Numbered from the stretch's first letter, positions 8,885 to 18,696 are shown. The stretch: 39,518 nt of DNA from Prevotellaceae bacterium UBA2852 (GCA_002350855.1 DEFM01000008.1:1-39518), one strand, 5' to 3'. Numbers and translations are program-made. The notes: generated from the sequence alone by a model not told the origin.

Positions 8885-10549
8885 ATGGCTAAGAAACTCT
8901 TGTCACCAGATTATGTCTTTGAATCCTCGTGGGAGGTGTGCAACAAGGTGGGAGGAATATACACAGTTCTTTCAACACGTGCGAAGACTTTGCAGCAGAT
9001 TTTGCCTGAAGCGGACAGACTGATGTTTATAGGCCCTGACTTCTGGAATGGTAAAAGCAATCCCCTGTTCAAGGAGAATAAAAGCCTGCTCAATGCGTGG
9101 CGCAGGTATGCAAAGAAGGAAAATGGACTGAATCTTCGCATCGGTCGTTGGCAGATTCCAGGCAATCCTATTGCAATTCTCGTGGATTTTGAACCCTTCT
9201 ATAAGGATAAGAACGAAATTTATTCATGGGCATGGGAAAACTTCCAGGTGGACTCACTTCATGCCTACGGTGACTATGACGAGGCTTCTATGTTTTCTTG
9301 GGCTGCCGGCAAGGTGGTGGAAAGTTTCTACAACTTCATGGGGCTGACACGCAACGACAATGTGGTGTATCAGGCACATGAATGGATGACATGCCTCGGA
9401 GCCTTGTACGTGAAGAAGACTCTGCCTCACGTGGCTACAATCTTCACAACCCATGCCACAAGCATCGGACGTTCGATTGCCGGCAACAACAAACCTCTCT
9501 ACGATTACCTTGAGTGCTACAATGGTGACCAGATGGCTGCCGAACTCAACATGCAGTCGAAACATTCCATTGAGAAGCAAGCTGCTCATCATGTGGACTG
9601 CTTCACAACCGTGAGCGACATCACCAATCGCGAGTGTGCTCAGCTGCTGGAGAAACCGGCAGACGTGGTGCTGATGAACGGATTTGAGAACGACTTCGTG
9701 CCGAAGCCAGGCAAACCATTCGACACCTCACGCAAGAAAGCACGCAAGAAACTGCTCAAAGTGGCTAACGCCCTTATGGGTACTAATCTCAGCGACGATA
9801 CCGTGCTGGTAAGTGTCGGTGGACGATATGAGTACAAGAACAAAGGCATTGATATGTTTGTTGACGCTATGAACCGTCTGCGCCACGATGTTCGTCTGAA
9901 CAAGAATGTACTTGCCTTCGTACTTGTCCCAGCATGGATGAAGGATGCCCGTGCCGATTTGCAGCGCAAGCTGCAGCTGAGCCTCCAGAGCGATAATCTT
10001 CCCTGCGGTGATCCCCGCATCACTCACAACCTCAACAATCAGGATTCCGACAACGTGCTCAGACAGATGAACTGGCTCGGCATGTACAACAATCCTGAAG
10101 ACCCTGTTAAACTTATCTTCGTACCTTGCTACCTTGACGGTAAAGACGGTATTTTCGACATGCACTACTACGACCTGCTGATAGGTATGGACTTGGGCGT
10201 TTATCCTTCGTACTACGAACCTTGGGGCTACACACCGCTTGAAAGTGTCGCTTTCCACGTTCCGTGTATCACAACAGACCTGGCTGGTTTCGGATTGTGG
10301 GCAAACTCACTGGGCATCGGACAACATTCTATAGTTGACGGCGTACGTACCGTGCACCGCACAGACAACAACTTCGATCATGCTTCCGACGAAATCAAAA
10401 TGGCTGTTCTTGAATTTACTCAACTCGATGCTGCCGGATTGGAAACAGCGCGCAAGAATGCGGCGAAACTGGCAGAAAAAGCACTTTGGAAACACTTTAT
10501 AGTCTACTATAAGAAAGCTTACGACATAGCATTAAGAAAGGCTAAATAA
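8885..10549 (+). CDS. Glycogen synthase, GT3-like (eukaryotic-type)
   Basis: The 554-residue protein begins with the ESSWEVCNKVGGIYTVL segment typical of glycogen synthases, where the KVGG loop contacts the nucleotide sugar. It carries the E-x7-E motif EPWGYTPLE near residues 445-453, the retaining-glycosyltransferase signature. The spacing and the HEWMTCLGALYVKKTLPHVATIFTTHA-type region (about residues 162-195) fit the GT3 (animal/fungal-like) synthases found in Bacteroidetes better than bacterial GT5 GlgA; the GT3 call is from recognition and not from an alignment. It should extend alpha-1,4-glucan from a nucleotide-glucose donor in the cytoplasm. The phosphorylase gene begins 40 nt downstream and is very probably co-transcribed. 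Confidence 0.85.
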   Translation: MAKKLLSPDYVFESSWEVCNKVGGIYTVLSTRAKTLQQILPEADRLMFIGPDFWNGKSNPLFKENKSLLNAWRRYAKKENGLNLRIGRWQIPGNPIAILVDFEPFYKDKNEIYSWAWENFQVDSLHAYGDYDEASMFSWAAGKVVESFYNFMGLTRNDNVVYQAHEWMTCLGALYVKKTLPHVATIFTTHATSIGRSIAGNNKPLYDYLECYNGDQMAAELNMQSKHSIEKQAAHHVDCFTTVSDITNRECAQLLEKPADVVLMNGFENDFVPKPGKPFDTSRKKARKKLLKVANALMGTNLSDDTVLVSVGGRYEYKNKGIDMFVDAMNRLRHDVRLNKNVLAFVLVPAWMKDARADLQRKLQLSLQSDNLPCGDPRITHNLNNQDSDNVLRQMNWLGMYNNPEDPVKLIFVPCYLDGKDGIFDMHYYDLLIGMDLGVYPSYYEPWGYTPLESVAFHVPCITTDLAGFGLWANSLGIGQHSIVDGVRTVHRTDNNFDHASDEIKMAVLEFTQLDAAGLETARKNAAKLAEKALWKHFIVYYKKAYDIALRKAK

Positions 10550-10589
10550 TAGTCACATTACAACAGAATCATTTTAATAACATACAAAT

Positions 10590-13157
10590 ATGAGAATCAA
10601 AGCAAGTAATTCAAACACTCCGAATTGGAAAGAAATCAGTGTAAGAACCAACATTCCTGCTGAATTGCAGCCACTGGACGAAATCGCACACAACATGTGG
10701 TGGTCATGGAACAACGAGGCAGGTCATCTCTACCGCGATCTCGACGGCGATCTCTGGAAGAAAGTACAGCAGAATCCAGTACTCTTCCTCCAGCGCATGA
10801 ACTATGAGAAACTGGATGAACTTGCAAAAGACCCTGCAATCGTGAAGCGTGTGAACAAGCTCTATGCAGATTTCCGCGCATATATGGATGTTAAACCAGA
10901 CAAGAAGCGTCCATCAGTAGCATACCTCTGCATGGAATACGGTCTTAGCCACGTACTCAAAATCTACAGCGGCGGTCTCGGAATCCTCGCAGGTGACTAC
11001 CTGAAAGAAGCCAGCGACTCAAACGTGGATATGGTGGCTGTAGGTTTCCTCTATCGTTTCGGCTACTTCACTCAGACCCTCTCAATGGACGGTCAGCAGG
11101 TTGCCAAGTACGAAGCACAGAACTTCGGAGAACTCCCTATCGAACGTGAACTTGACAAGGATGGACAACCTCTGGTTGTTGACGTACCTTACAACAATTA
11201 TACAGTTCACGCATACGTATGGCGCGTGAACGTAGGACGTATCAAACTCTACCTCCTCGACACCGACAACGAACTCAACAGCGAGTACGACCGCTCAATC
11301 ACTCACTCACTCTATGGTGGTGACTGGGAAAACCGTCTGAAGCAGGAAATCCTCCTCGGTATCGGCGGCTTCCTCACTCTGAAGAAACTCGGCATCAAGA
11401 AGGAAATCTACCACTGCAACGAAGGACACGCAGCACTCTGCAACGTTCAGCGTCTCGTGGAATACGTACAGAACGGCTTCTCTTTCAACGAAGCACTCGA
11501 AATCGTTCGTACTTCTTCCCTCTACACAGTTCACACTCCTGTTCCAGCAGGTCACGACTACTTCGATGAAAGCCTCTTCGGCAAGTACATGGGTCAGTAT
11601 CCTGCACAGCTCGGCATCAGCTGGGACGAATTCGTTGGAATGGGCCGTATCAATCCAGAAGACCATAACGAACGCTTCTGTATGTCAACCTTTGCATGCA
11701 ACACCTGCTCTTGGGTTAACGGCGTAAGCTGGCTCCACGGAAAGGTATCAAAGGATATGTTCAGCGGAATCTGGAAGGGATACTTCCCAGAGGAACTCGA
11801 CAACGTAGGCTATGTAACCAATGGTGTACACTTCCCAACTTGGTGCGCTTCTGAGTGGAAGACACTCTACGGCAAGTACTTCGACAAGAAATACTACAAC
11901 GACCAGTCAAACGCAAAGCTTTGGGAATCAATCTACAATGTGCCAGACGAAGAAATCTGGAACACTCGTCAGACTCTCAAGCACAAGCTCGTTGACTACA
12001 TCAAGCAGGCATTCCGTGAGGATTGGCTCAAGAACCAGGGCGACCCATCACGCATCGTTTCAATCCTTGAGAAGATTAACCCGAACGCCCTGATTATCGG
12101 TTTCGCACGTCGTTTCGCAACTTACAAGCGTGCACACCTCCTCTTCAGCGACCTCGACCGTCTCTCTAAGATTGTGAACAATCCTAACTATCCTGTACAG
12201 TTCCTCTTCGCAGGAAAGGCTCACCCACACGATGGAGCAGGACAGGGCCTCATCAAGAAAATCTACGAAATCAGCCGTCGTCCTGAATTCCTCGGCAAGA
12301 TCATCTTCCTTGAGAACTACGACATGAAGCTGGCTCGTCGCCTTGTAACAGGTGTTGATATCTGGATGAATACTCCAACTCGTCCTCTCGAAGCTTCTGG
12401 TACATCAGGTGAGAAGGCTCTGATGAACGGTGTTGTAAACCTCTCTGTCCTCGACGGATGGTGGCTCGAAGGCTATCGTGAAGGCGCAGGATGGGCACTC
12501 ACAGAGAAGCGTACATACCAGAACCAGGAACAGCAAGACCAACTCGACGCAGCAACTATCTACTCACTGCTCGAGAACGATATTCTTCCTCTCTACTATG
12601 CTCGCAACGCTAAGGGTTACAGCGAGGGATGGATCAGAACTCTGAAGAATTCTATCGCTCAGGTCGCTCCTCACTACACTATGAAGCGTCAGCTCGACGA
12701 CTACTATACCAAGTTCTATGGTCCACTTGCAGAGCGCGCAAAACTTCTCTTCGCCGACAACTACAAGAAGGCAAGGGATATTGCAAACTGGAAGGAGCAA
12801 GTTGCAGAGCGTTGGGATAATATCAACGTAGTAAGCTGCAATAAGGCTGACGGAAGCGATGGTACAAACCTCGAAAGCGGACACAAGTACAAGATCCAGT
12901 ACGTAATCGACGAACAAGGTCTTGATGACGTTGTAGGATTCGAATTCGTAGTTCTCTGCGATGACGAGGAAGGCAAGACTCATGTAGCAAGCAAGTATCC
13001 GTTCAGCGTAGTTAAACGCGACGGAAACCTCTTCACATTCGAAGGCGACGTGGTTCTTCCTAATGCAGGTTCTTTCAAGGTTGCATACCGCATGTATCCT
13101 AAGAACGAAGAACTGCCACACCGTCAGGACTTCTGCTATGTTAAGTGGTTCAACTAA
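10590..13157 (+). CDS. glgP: Alpha-glucan (glycogen/maltodextrin) phosphorylase, GT35
   Basis: The 855-residue enzyme has the N-terminal DUF3417 module (about residues 15-110, with [14 protein letters not shown]) seen in the short TIGR02094 class. The GT35 catalytic domain follows, with the pyridoxal-phosphate site [11 protein letters not shown] and the Schiff-base lysine near residue 609. About 140 C-terminal residues after the catalytic domain look beta-rich. It releases glucose-1-phosphate from alpha-1,4-glucan with inorganic phosphate. Pairing with the synthase upstream puts making and breaking of glycogen on one transcript, so control is probably allosteric as well as transcriptional. 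Codon use is notably uniform, with many C-ending codons, suggesting high expression. A strong terminator follows. Confidence 0.93.
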   Translation: MRIKASNSNTPNWKEISVRTNIPAELQPLDEIAHNMWWSWNNEAGHLYRDLDGDLWKKVQQNPVLFLQRMNYEKLDELAKDPAIVKRVNKLYADFRAYMDVKPDKKRPSVAYLCMEYGLSHVLKIYSGGLGILAGDYLKEASDSNVDMVAVGFLYRFGYFTQTLSMDGQQVAKYEAQNFGELPIERELDKDGQPLVVDVPYNNYTVHAYVWRVNVGRIKLYLLDTDNELNSEYDRSITHSLYGGDWENRLKQEILLGIGGFLTLKKLGIKKEIYHCNEGHAALCNVQRLVEYVQNGFSFNEALEIVRTSSLYTVHTPVPAGHDYFDESLFGKYMGQYPAQLGISWDEFVGMGRINPEDHNERFCMSTFACNTCSWVNGVSWLHGKVSKDMFSGIWKGYFPEELDNVGYVTNGVHFPTWCASEWKTLYGKYFDKKYYNDQSNAKLWESIYNVPDEEIWNTRQTLKHKLVDYIKQAFREDWLKNQGDPSRIVSILEKINPNALIIGFARRFATYKRAHLLFSDLDRLSKIVNNPNYPVQFLFAGKAHPHDGAGQGLIKKIYEISRRPEFLGKIIFLENYDMKLARRLVTGVDIWMNTPTRPLEASGTSGEKALMNGVVNLSVLDGWWLEGYREGAGWALTEKRTYQNQEQQDQLDAATIYSLLENDILPLYYARNAKGYSEGWIRTLKNSIAQVAPHYTMKRQLDDYYTKFYGPLAERAKLLFADNYKKARDIANWKEQVAERWDNINVVSCNKADGSDGTNLESGHKYKIQYVIDEQGLDDVVGFEFVVLCDDEEGKTHVASKYPFSVVKRDGNLFTFEGDVVLPNAGSFKVAYRMYPKNEELPHRQDFCYVKWFN

Positions 13158-13171
13158 GAAATAGCGATTAT

Positions 13172-13212
13172 AAAAAAGGCTGACCTGAGTTTTCTCAAGT
13201 CAGCCTTTTTTT
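13172..13212. terminator. Intrinsic terminator after the glycogen operon
   Basis: AAAAAAGGCTGAC-C-TGAG, a TTTT loop, then CTCA-A-GTCAGCC and a T-run of nine. There is one C/A mismatch in the stem. The A-run on the other side allows use by the convergent TIGR02757 gene. Confidence 0.88.
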
Positions 13213-13225
13213 TATTCTTCACTCT

Positions 13226-13957
13226 TCACTTACTATTCACCCCATATCCGAATAGGGCAAAGTCTCCTTTAAGCGGATCGTCGGGGAAGAATTCAAGAAG
13301 TTTCTTTGTGATTTTGACTGCGGTATTCATCGACGCAGCCTTGCTTGTAATAAGTCCAAGTCTTTGAGATTGTTGCAGCACATGGGTATCGAGAGGAATG
13401 ATAAGCGTACGACGGTCAATGATGTCTGCCCAGAGTCCTAAGTCCACAGGCGAATCCTTACGAACCATCCAGCGAAGGAACATACAGACTCGTTTGCAGG
13501 CGGAGTCGGTGTTCTTCGGGATAATTCCCTCTATGCCTGCATCGGCAAAGTAGCGGCAGATAGCGGCAACAGCTGTGAATCCGTCTGTGGCATTAAGCCG
13601 CACATAGTCTTTGAGGGTTCCATATTGTATTAGCAGTCGTTGTAACGCTTCGAAGAACTGGTGCATCTTGGCACAGGTGTAGAGGCGGTAGAAACAACGC
13701 TTGTCGTCGCATTGTAGCTCGGTGCTGAACTCTCCCGACTTAATCCAGTCATAGACTTCTCCGTTGCTCCAATCCAGAATCTGCTGGATTTTCGGCAGAA
13801 ACTGCTTACGGCTACCATAGCTGAGGCTCGACGCAATAAAAGCCATGACTTCCTGATTGCGATCTCCAGTAACCATGTGCATGAACTTGGATGGGTCGTC
13901 AGTCAGGAAGTCAGTTGTTTCGTAAGTCTCAGCGTATCGCTTAAGAGTATTCTTCAT
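13226..13957 (-). CDS. TIGR02757 family protein (helix-hairpin-helix-like)
   Basis: The product has 243 residues from this start and matches TIGR02757/DUF2400, a family of about 250 residues in Bacteroidetes with a DNA-glycosylase-like helical fold. Recognisable segments are the N-terminal SSLSYGSRKQFLPKIQQIL and the C-terminal LIIPLDTHVLQQSQRLGL, where PLDTHV resembles the helix-hairpin-helix and catalytic Asp region of endonuclease III-like enzymes. No iron-sulfur cysteine cluster is seen. Activity is unproven. The frame extends eight codons upstream to 13981, but those bases belong to a dispersed AAGTGTGAAGTGAT-type repeat, so the ATG at 13957 is preferred. The gene stands alone between the glycogen terminator and repeat-rich DNA. 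Confidence 0.8.
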   Translation of the reverse strand: MKNTLKRYAETYETTDFLTDDPSKFMHMVTGDRNQEVMAFIASSLSYGSRKQFLPKIQQILDWSNGEVYDWIKSGEFSTELQCDDKRCFYRLYTCAKMHQFFEALQRLLIQYGTLKDYVRLNATDGFTAVAAICRYFADAGIEGIIPKNTDSACKRVCMFLRWMVRKDSPVDLGLWADIIDRRTLIIPLDTHVLQQSQRLGLITSKAASMNTAVKITKKLLEFFPDDPLKGDFALFGYGVNSK

Positions 13958-14095
13958 TATCACTTCACACTTCATAGTCAATCACTCCGGTACTATCACT
14001 TCACTGTTACATCACTTCGTTCTGTGATTCTTGCTTCGCAAGCGTGCTCTTTTGAGTGCTTTCTTTAGCGGTATCGCAACGATAAATTGTCACGA

Positions 14096-14134
14096 CTCAG
14101 CATAGCTTAAACAAGTTTAGCTCTGCCTTCGCTG
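14096..14134. repeat. CTCRGCA-hairpin-CTCGCT dispersed repeat, copy A
   Basis: The core AGC-T-TAAAC-AA-GTTTA-GCT forms a small hairpin. A sister copy at 31698-31738 has CAAAC/GTTTG instead, so the closing pair changes T-A to C-G on both sides, which is covariation. The flanks CTCAGCAT and CTCTGC are conserved. Confidence 0.6.
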
Positions 14135-14165
14135 CTCCAATAATTCACACTTCACCCTTCACTCA

Positions 14166-14197
14166 TCTCTCCCCCTTGGGGGAGTCGGAGGGGGCCT
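14166..14197. repeat. CCCCCTTGGGGG palindromic repeat, copy A
   Basis: A CTCCCCCTTGGGGGAG near-palindrome is followed by a G-rich tail, immediately 3' of the GH43 gene. Thirty of 32 bases match a second copy at 19918-19949, which lies inside the coding sequence of the DPP IV signal peptide. Confidence 0.7.
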
Positions 14198-14198
14198 T

Positions 14199-16163
14199 TT
14201 ACTTCAACCCCTCCGGTCCTTCTTGTGTAGGTTGAACAGGAATGATGCGGCCTTTCTTGTCGAAACGGAGTTCGTCAATACAAACTTCACGGTGAATTCC
14301 GGGACTCATCACACGTTCGATGTGGTATTTGTTGATGCGGTGATAAACGATGTACCATTTATCCTTGCCTGGAATCTGAAGTACAGAGTTGTGAGCTGTG
14401 CCGTAGATGAACTTCTCGGGAACTTGCTTGAGGATAGTGGGGTATTCGCCGTTAACCATGTTGATTTTACCCAATGGTGACTTGGATGTACCGTAGGCAA
14501 CGTGGTAGTTAGCTGAACCGGTATCGTCGACCGACCACATGAAGTAGTATGTGCCCTTGCGGAAGAATACGTATGGGGCTTCTCTGTATGCCCAAGTTTC
14601 CAGCGAACCGCCTTCAGGAGTCATGAGTGTGATGGTCTCCTTCTTGATTGAGAGCATGTCGCTGTTGAGTTCTGCTCCAGCCATGAAGCCGTTGCCCCAG
14701 TAGAGGAAGTGCTTCTTGCTCTTTGCATCGTAGAATACGTCCACATCGATGGCTTGTCCGCCGCGAGCTGCTGCTGGACGGTCTGCGTCGGTGACGATAG
14801 GTGCACCGCTGTCAACAAACGGACCTACTGGGTCATCGCTTACTGCTACGCCGATTTCCTTGCGGTTGGTCTTAGGATTGTGTGCAGAGTAGTAGAAGTA
14901 ATATTTATATGTGCCGTCGCTCTGCTTGACCTCAATGATGGCTGGTGCCCAGGCATTGCCTGAAGCCCATTTCACCTGGTCTGATTTGACATCGAGCATC
15001 ACGCCTTCGTCTTTCCAGTTGATGAGATCTGTGGAAGAGAATACGGAGAACTGCCATCCGCCCCATCCGTTGAATCCGTCGGTAGTGGAGTAGATGTAGT
15101 ATTTGCCTGTCTTGTTGGAATAGAGAATCTCTGGGTCGGCATGGAAGTTAGGCAGTATAGCGTTGTTGCCGTTGCCGAAGTGGAGCAGCAGACGGTCTTT
15201 CTCCTTCTGTGTAATGGGAATGATGGTTCCGTGGCGAGGAGTGAACTTGCCTTGTGTCTGAGTGTCTTGCACCCATTTGAAGGTCTTGAGGTCTGTGCTG
15301 GTGCAGAACTGGTAGTGTCCGGCTCCGTAGCAGTCGTACATCACAATCCATGACTTGCCGTCGATGCTTTGGCAAACTCCGACTCCCTCAACGGCTTTGT
15401 TGGTCTGATCCACGTGACCGTCAATCTTTGTCCATTGGCTGCCCGGACGCTGTCCTGGTTCTGGAGTGAGGCTCTTTGCGGTAGCCTGGTAGATGCCTCG
15501 TCCGCCTTCGCTCTTGTAGAAGAGGTGGTAGAGCTGGTCGGCTGGATTGAACACGATGTCGCCGTCGATGGTTGCGGAACCGTTGTCGAACAAATACTGT
15601 GGTTCGCCTAAGAGGTCGGTGAAGTCATCGTTTACATAGCTGTAGTAGATGCGGTCGAAGCTGTCGTGGTCGCTGGTGCGCAGAGAGTAGAACACCATAT
15701 AGCGCTTTGCCTTGTGGTCGTAGATGGTCTCTGGCGCCCACACACGGATCACGTTGCCCCATTTTTTAGGGTATTTTGTGGGGAAATTCACTACTGAGTG
15801 TGTCCAGTTGATGAGGTCGGTTGATTTCATCAGCACCATTCCCCGGTTGCTGCTCCATCCGAGAGCGGATTTCATGTCTGTCACAACCATGTAGAAGGTC
15901 TTTCCGTCTTCACCGCGCAGGATGTGTGGGTCGCGGACGCAGCCGGTAAAGGCAATGGTGTCGCTTTTCACAATCGGATTTCCGTGGTTGAGCGGTGTGT
16001 AGTTGTAGCCGTCTTCGCTGAGCGCATAGCAAATCTGTTCCTCCTCAGGAGCGTTGCCTGTGAAGTAGGTGAAGAGGTAAGCTACGTTGGGTTCAGTCTC
16101 TTGCGCGGAAACTCCTGTTGTGAGAGTTCCTGCGAGTAGGGTAGTTAGCAGTAATTTCTTCAT
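14199..16163 (-). CDS. Secreted protein with two GH43-type beta-propellers
   Basis: The 654-residue protein has a signal peptide (MKKLLLTTLLAGTLTTGVSAQ) and two five-bladed-propeller glycosidase halves. The first (about 25-330) has the base Asp in CVRDPHIL, WAPETIYD, the pKa-modulating Asp in IDGDIVF and a candidate acid Glu in AVEGVGVCQ. The second (about 335-640) has HADPEILYS, WAPAIIEV, the Asp in IDVDVFYD and the Glu in YREAPYVFF. Both halves therefore keep the GH43 triad as far as I can judge. The likely targets are arabinan- or xylan-type side chains in the periplasm or at the cell surface. It is the third gene of a minus-strand operon, 44 nt after the PorT-like gene. No SusC/D pair is nearby, so this is not a standard polysaccharide utilisation locus. 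Confidence 0.82.
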   Translation of the reverse strand: MKKLLLTTLLAGTLTTGVSAQETEPNVAYLFTYFTGNAPEEEQICYALSEDGYNYTPLNHGNPIVKSDTIAFTGCVRDPHILRGEDGKTFYMVVTDMKSALGWSSNRGMVLMKSTDLINWTHSVVNFPTKYPKKWGNVIRVWAPETIYDHKAKRYMVFYSLRTSDHDSFDRIYYSYVNDDFTDLLGEPQYLFDNGSATIDGDIVFNPADQLYHLFYKSEGGRGIYQATAKSLTPEPGQRPGSQWTKIDGHVDQTNKAVEGVGVCQSIDGKSWIVMYDCYGAGHYQFCTSTDLKTFKWVQDTQTQGKFTPRHGTIIPITQKEKDRLLLHFGNGNNAILPNFHADPEILYSNKTGKYYIYSTTDGFNGWGGWQFSVFSSTDLINWKDEGVMLDVKSDQVKWASGNAWAPAIIEVKQSDGTYKYYFYYSAHNPKTNRKEIGVAVSDDPVGPFVDSGAPIVTDADRPAAARGGQAIDVDVFYDAKSKKHFLYWGNGFMAGAELNSDMLSIKKETITLMTPEGGSLETWAYREAPYVFFRKGTYYFMWSVDDTGSANYHVAYGTSKSPLGKINMVNGEYPTILKQVPEKFIYGTAHNSVLQIPGKDKWYIVYHRINKYHIERVMSPGIHREVCIDELRFDKKGRIIPVQPTQEGPEGLK

Positions 16164-16207
16164 AGATAGTAATATGTGTTAGTTAGTTATTTGATGCAAA
16201 ATGTCTT

Positions 16208-16897
16208 TCAGAGGTCGAACAGATAGTTCAGCTTTATGACGATGGACGAATTGGCTGAGCGTGAGAAATAGCCTTTCTTGGAGTTGTCGTAGAAGTCGGC
16301 AAGTCCGAAGTAATAGCGTCCATGGAGCAGGAAGTGTCCGATGCCGGTGGAGAGTTCCATTCCCACGCCTGCTGTGATGCCGTAGTCGAACTTATTGTCG
16401 ATGTCGTTGTCGTATTGGTGGGTCACTCCGCCCGGTCGGTTGCTTGTGTCCCATGCGCCTGATCCTCCGCGCTTCTCGCTGGTGGAGAGGCAGTAGCCGA
16501 ACTGGGGACCTGCTTCGAAGATGAATTTCGCTCCTCGCTTCTCTCGTCCCCAACCCATCTGCATGAGCAGCGGAACCTGGATATAGTTGAGGTTGCGCTG
16601 GTATTCATTGAGCGAACCGTCTTCAATCACTTCCTTCCAGCCTGCCTGTGAGTAGTTGACTTCCATCTGTACTCCGCAGATAGCTGTGAAGTATTTCTCA
16701 CAGATGTATCTTGCGCTGAAACCGATAGTAGGTCCTGTCTTGTAGGTCTGCTTGATGGTAGGATTGAAACTGACTTGGTTCAAAGTCCATCCTGCTCCTG
16801 CGCCTATGGCAAAGTCGCTGCGCCGCTCACCCACTTGGGCTGTGGCGTGAAGCGTAAGGATGAACGCTGCTATGGTCAGTAGGGTCTTACTCCGCAT
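16208..16897 (-). CDS. PorT-like outer membrane beta-barrel protein
   Basis: The 229-residue protein has a signal peptide (MRSKTLLTIAAFILTLHATAQ) and barrel-type alternation, including YIQVPLLMQMGWG and ending IVIKLNYLFDL. LNYIQVPLLM is typical of the PorT-like (OMP_b-brl_2) family. In Porphyromonas PorT supports type IX secretion, but most relatives have no known role and this one is not claimed as the true PorT. It starts six nt after the stop of the LysM protein, so the two are translated from one message, suggesting a shared envelope role. Confidence 0.75.
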   Translation of the reverse strand: MRSKTLLTIAAFILTLHATAQVGERRSDFAIGAGAGWTLNQVSFNPTIKQTYKTGPTIGFSARYICEKYFTAICGVQMEVNYSQAGWKEVIEDGSLNEYQRNLNYIQVPLLMQMGWGREKRGAKFIFEAGPQFGYCLSTSEKRGGSGAWDTSNRPGGVTHQYDNDIDNKFDYGITAGVGMELSTGIGHFLLHGRYYFGLADFYDNSKKGYFSRSANSSIVIKLNYLFDL

Positions 16898-16903
16898 GAT
16901 GGA

Positions 16904-18499
16904 TTATAGATGTATGATTTTTACATGGGTGTTGACGAATCCGCTGCCTTCAGCCTTGCGCCTGAACTGCATGGGGTTCTGAAGCGACCTGCAGCTGTGG
17001 TTCGCCTGATTGTTGTAGAATTCTGTTCCCTCGTTTGAAAGTCCGTTGATGAAGTAGCGGGCAATATCGTAGCCGAGCAAGCTGAAGTCTGGATGTGCCT
17101 TGACTGGCTCGCGCTTGAACCAATGTGTGAATTTGCTTCTGAACGCGTTGATGTTGTTGTCGTTCTTGTAGGCGTAGAATGTTGCGAAGAACGATGACTT
17201 GTATTTCACGAGTTTCTCTTCGTCGGCATCGGTGAAGGTCTGCCATTCAGGATAGCCGAAGAAGGTCACGTGAAGTGAATCAGCTATGTTGGCAGGCAGG
17301 TTGTTCATCTTCTTTATGATGCTTTCGAAGGCGGACATTGATGCTGAAGTTGGGATAATCACGTTGCGGTGTTCATCGCTGAACATATCCTTGATGTTTG
17401 CTATCTGGTCAACCGTGATGGTACGGTGCTTCATTCCTTTTGATTCCAGCACACGTTTCATGCCTGCCACGAAGTCGCTCTTGCTGCCTTTGTCGTTGAT
17501 GTCGATGAAGCAGACATCGCTGTTGGGGAACTGGGTAGTGAACTGGTCATAGACCTCGGCGTAGAGTGTTGCCACGTTGTTGTTTATCTGGAAAACGGTC
17601 GGTTTGGCTGTAGTCAGATAGTCGCGTGTGGAGAATGGCAAAGCCAGACAGATATTGTTCGTTGTGGCGAAGGCGCTGATGGCAGGGTAATGCTCCAGGT
17701 GCAGAGGACCGACGATGAAGTCCATGTTCTTCATGCTCTCAAGTTTGAGGATGCTGTCGGTAGCAGTGCTGTTCACACCACCTTCGTCGTAGGCATATAC
17801 ATTGACCGAGATGCCTTCACGCTTCATGTCATTAACTCCAACGAGGAAACCTTCGTAGAAGTCAATCATCTTCACTTCCTCGCTTGTCTTCTGTTTGTTG
17901 TCAAGTCCGAAAGGCAGGATAACAGCTACGTTGAAAGGCTTTTTCTCTGTTACGATTACGGTCTCAACCACTTCTTCTTTCTTTTCCTCTTCCTCGGCCT
18001 TGGTCAGAGCTGCAATCTCGCTGGCGGAGTAGGGGATGCAGAGATATTCGCCTTTCTTAACTTTCTCCTTTTTTATCTGTGGATTGGCTCTGAGCAGTTC
18101 CTCTTCGGTGATGTTGAACTTGCGGGAAATGGAATAGACAGTTTCTTTCTTCTCTACCTGGTACATCAGCTTGCATTCACCGATGTTGGTGTTTGCTGTT
18201 GTCGTAGTACCGAAAGTGGCATCTACGCTCACCGTTGTGACGTGGTTGTTGTTATTTGCGGCTTGGTTGTTGTTCCCGCCATTTGTTGCAGCAGGGATGT
18301 TTATTACCTGTCCGGCATAGATTTTCTCACCCATGCCAGGGTTTGCGTCAACAATCTGTTCAACTGTGACATTGTAACGGCGGCTCAGCGAATAGAGTGT
18401 TTCACCGCCTTGTACTTCGTGGCGTGTGACTGTGGTTTGAGCAGTTACTCCAGCCACAAAAATGCATGCCATTACTATAACTGTTAGTATTCGTTTCAT
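16904..18499 (-). CDS. LysM-LysM-periplasmic-binding fusion lipoprotein-like protein
   Basis: The 531-residue protein has a signal peptide ending at VTAQ. The first LysM domain (about 24-70) carries HEVQGGETLYSLSRRYNVT; an Asn/Thr-rich linker and a second LysM domain (about 108-156, VEKKETVYSISRKFNIT) follow. After a Glu/Lys linker comes a type I periplasmic-binding-like domain (about 187-531) opening FNVAVILPFGL. LysM binds peptidoglycan glycan strands, and the C-terminal fold is like ABC substrate-binding proteins and LpoA. A peptidoglycan-anchored regulator or sensor in the periplasm is plausible, without proof. No cysteine lipobox is visible. It is the promoter-proximal gene of the operon with the barrel and the GH43 protein. 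Confidence 0.85.
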   Translation of the reverse strand: MKRILTVIVMACIFVAGVTAQTTVTRHEVQGGETLYSLSRRYNVTVEQIVDANPGMGEKIYAGQVINIPAATNGGNNNQAANNNNHVTTVSVDATFGTTTTANTNIGECKLMYQVEKKETVYSISRKFNITEEELLRANPQIKKEKVKKGEYLCIPYSASEIAALTKAEEEEKKEEVVETVIVTEKKPFNVAVILPFGLDNKQKTSEEVKMIDFYEGFLVGVNDMKREGISVNVYAYDEGGVNSTATDSILKLESMKNMDFIVGPLHLEHYPAISAFATTNNICLALPFSTRDYLTTAKPTVFQINNNVATLYAEVYDQFTTQFPNSDVCFIDINDKGSKSDFVAGMKRVLESKGMKHRTITVDQIANIKDMFSDEHRNVIIPTSASMSAFESIIKKMNNLPANIADSLHVTFFGYPEWQTFTDADEEKLVKYKSSFFATFYAYKNDNNINAFRSKFTHWFKREPVKAHPDFSLLGYDIARYFINGLSNEGTEFYNNQANHSCRSLQNPMQFRRKAEGSGFVNTHVKIIHL

Positions 18500-18647
18500 T
18501 TTTTTTATTCTTAAGTTCCATCATCGCGCTAAATGCGCTGGATTTGAAGGATTTTTGAATGATTTCTTAATTTTTAGCCGTTAGGCGAGTGAGTTCTTAA
18601 GTTCAGGGTATAAAGAATTCGTCACTCCTGACTTTAAATATTTCTTG

Positions 18648-18678
18648 CAAATTTACGATTTTTCGTTATACAGACAAA
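18648..18678 (-). promoter_or_regulatory. Promoter for the LysM-barrel-GH43 operon
   Basis: Minus-strand TTTG (18675-18678), 19 nt, TAAATTTG (18648-18655), a consensus match. Confidence 0.72.
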
Positions 18679-18696
18679 GATTAGTAAGGATTTATA

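Larger units (their letters stand above)
13958..14198. repeat. Cluster of dispersed small repeats
   Basis: This gap holds no gene. It contains CTTCAC-rich repeats near 13960-14010 and 14145-14165, a GAGCGTGCTCT-like piece near 14040 with ATCGCAACGATA about 14073-14084 (both recur at about 18757-18796), the CTCAGCA-hairpin-CTTCGCT element at 14096-14134, and the CCCCCTTGGGGG palindrome at 14166-14197. It reads as a mosaic of Bacteroidales dispersed repeats. Confidence 0.6.
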
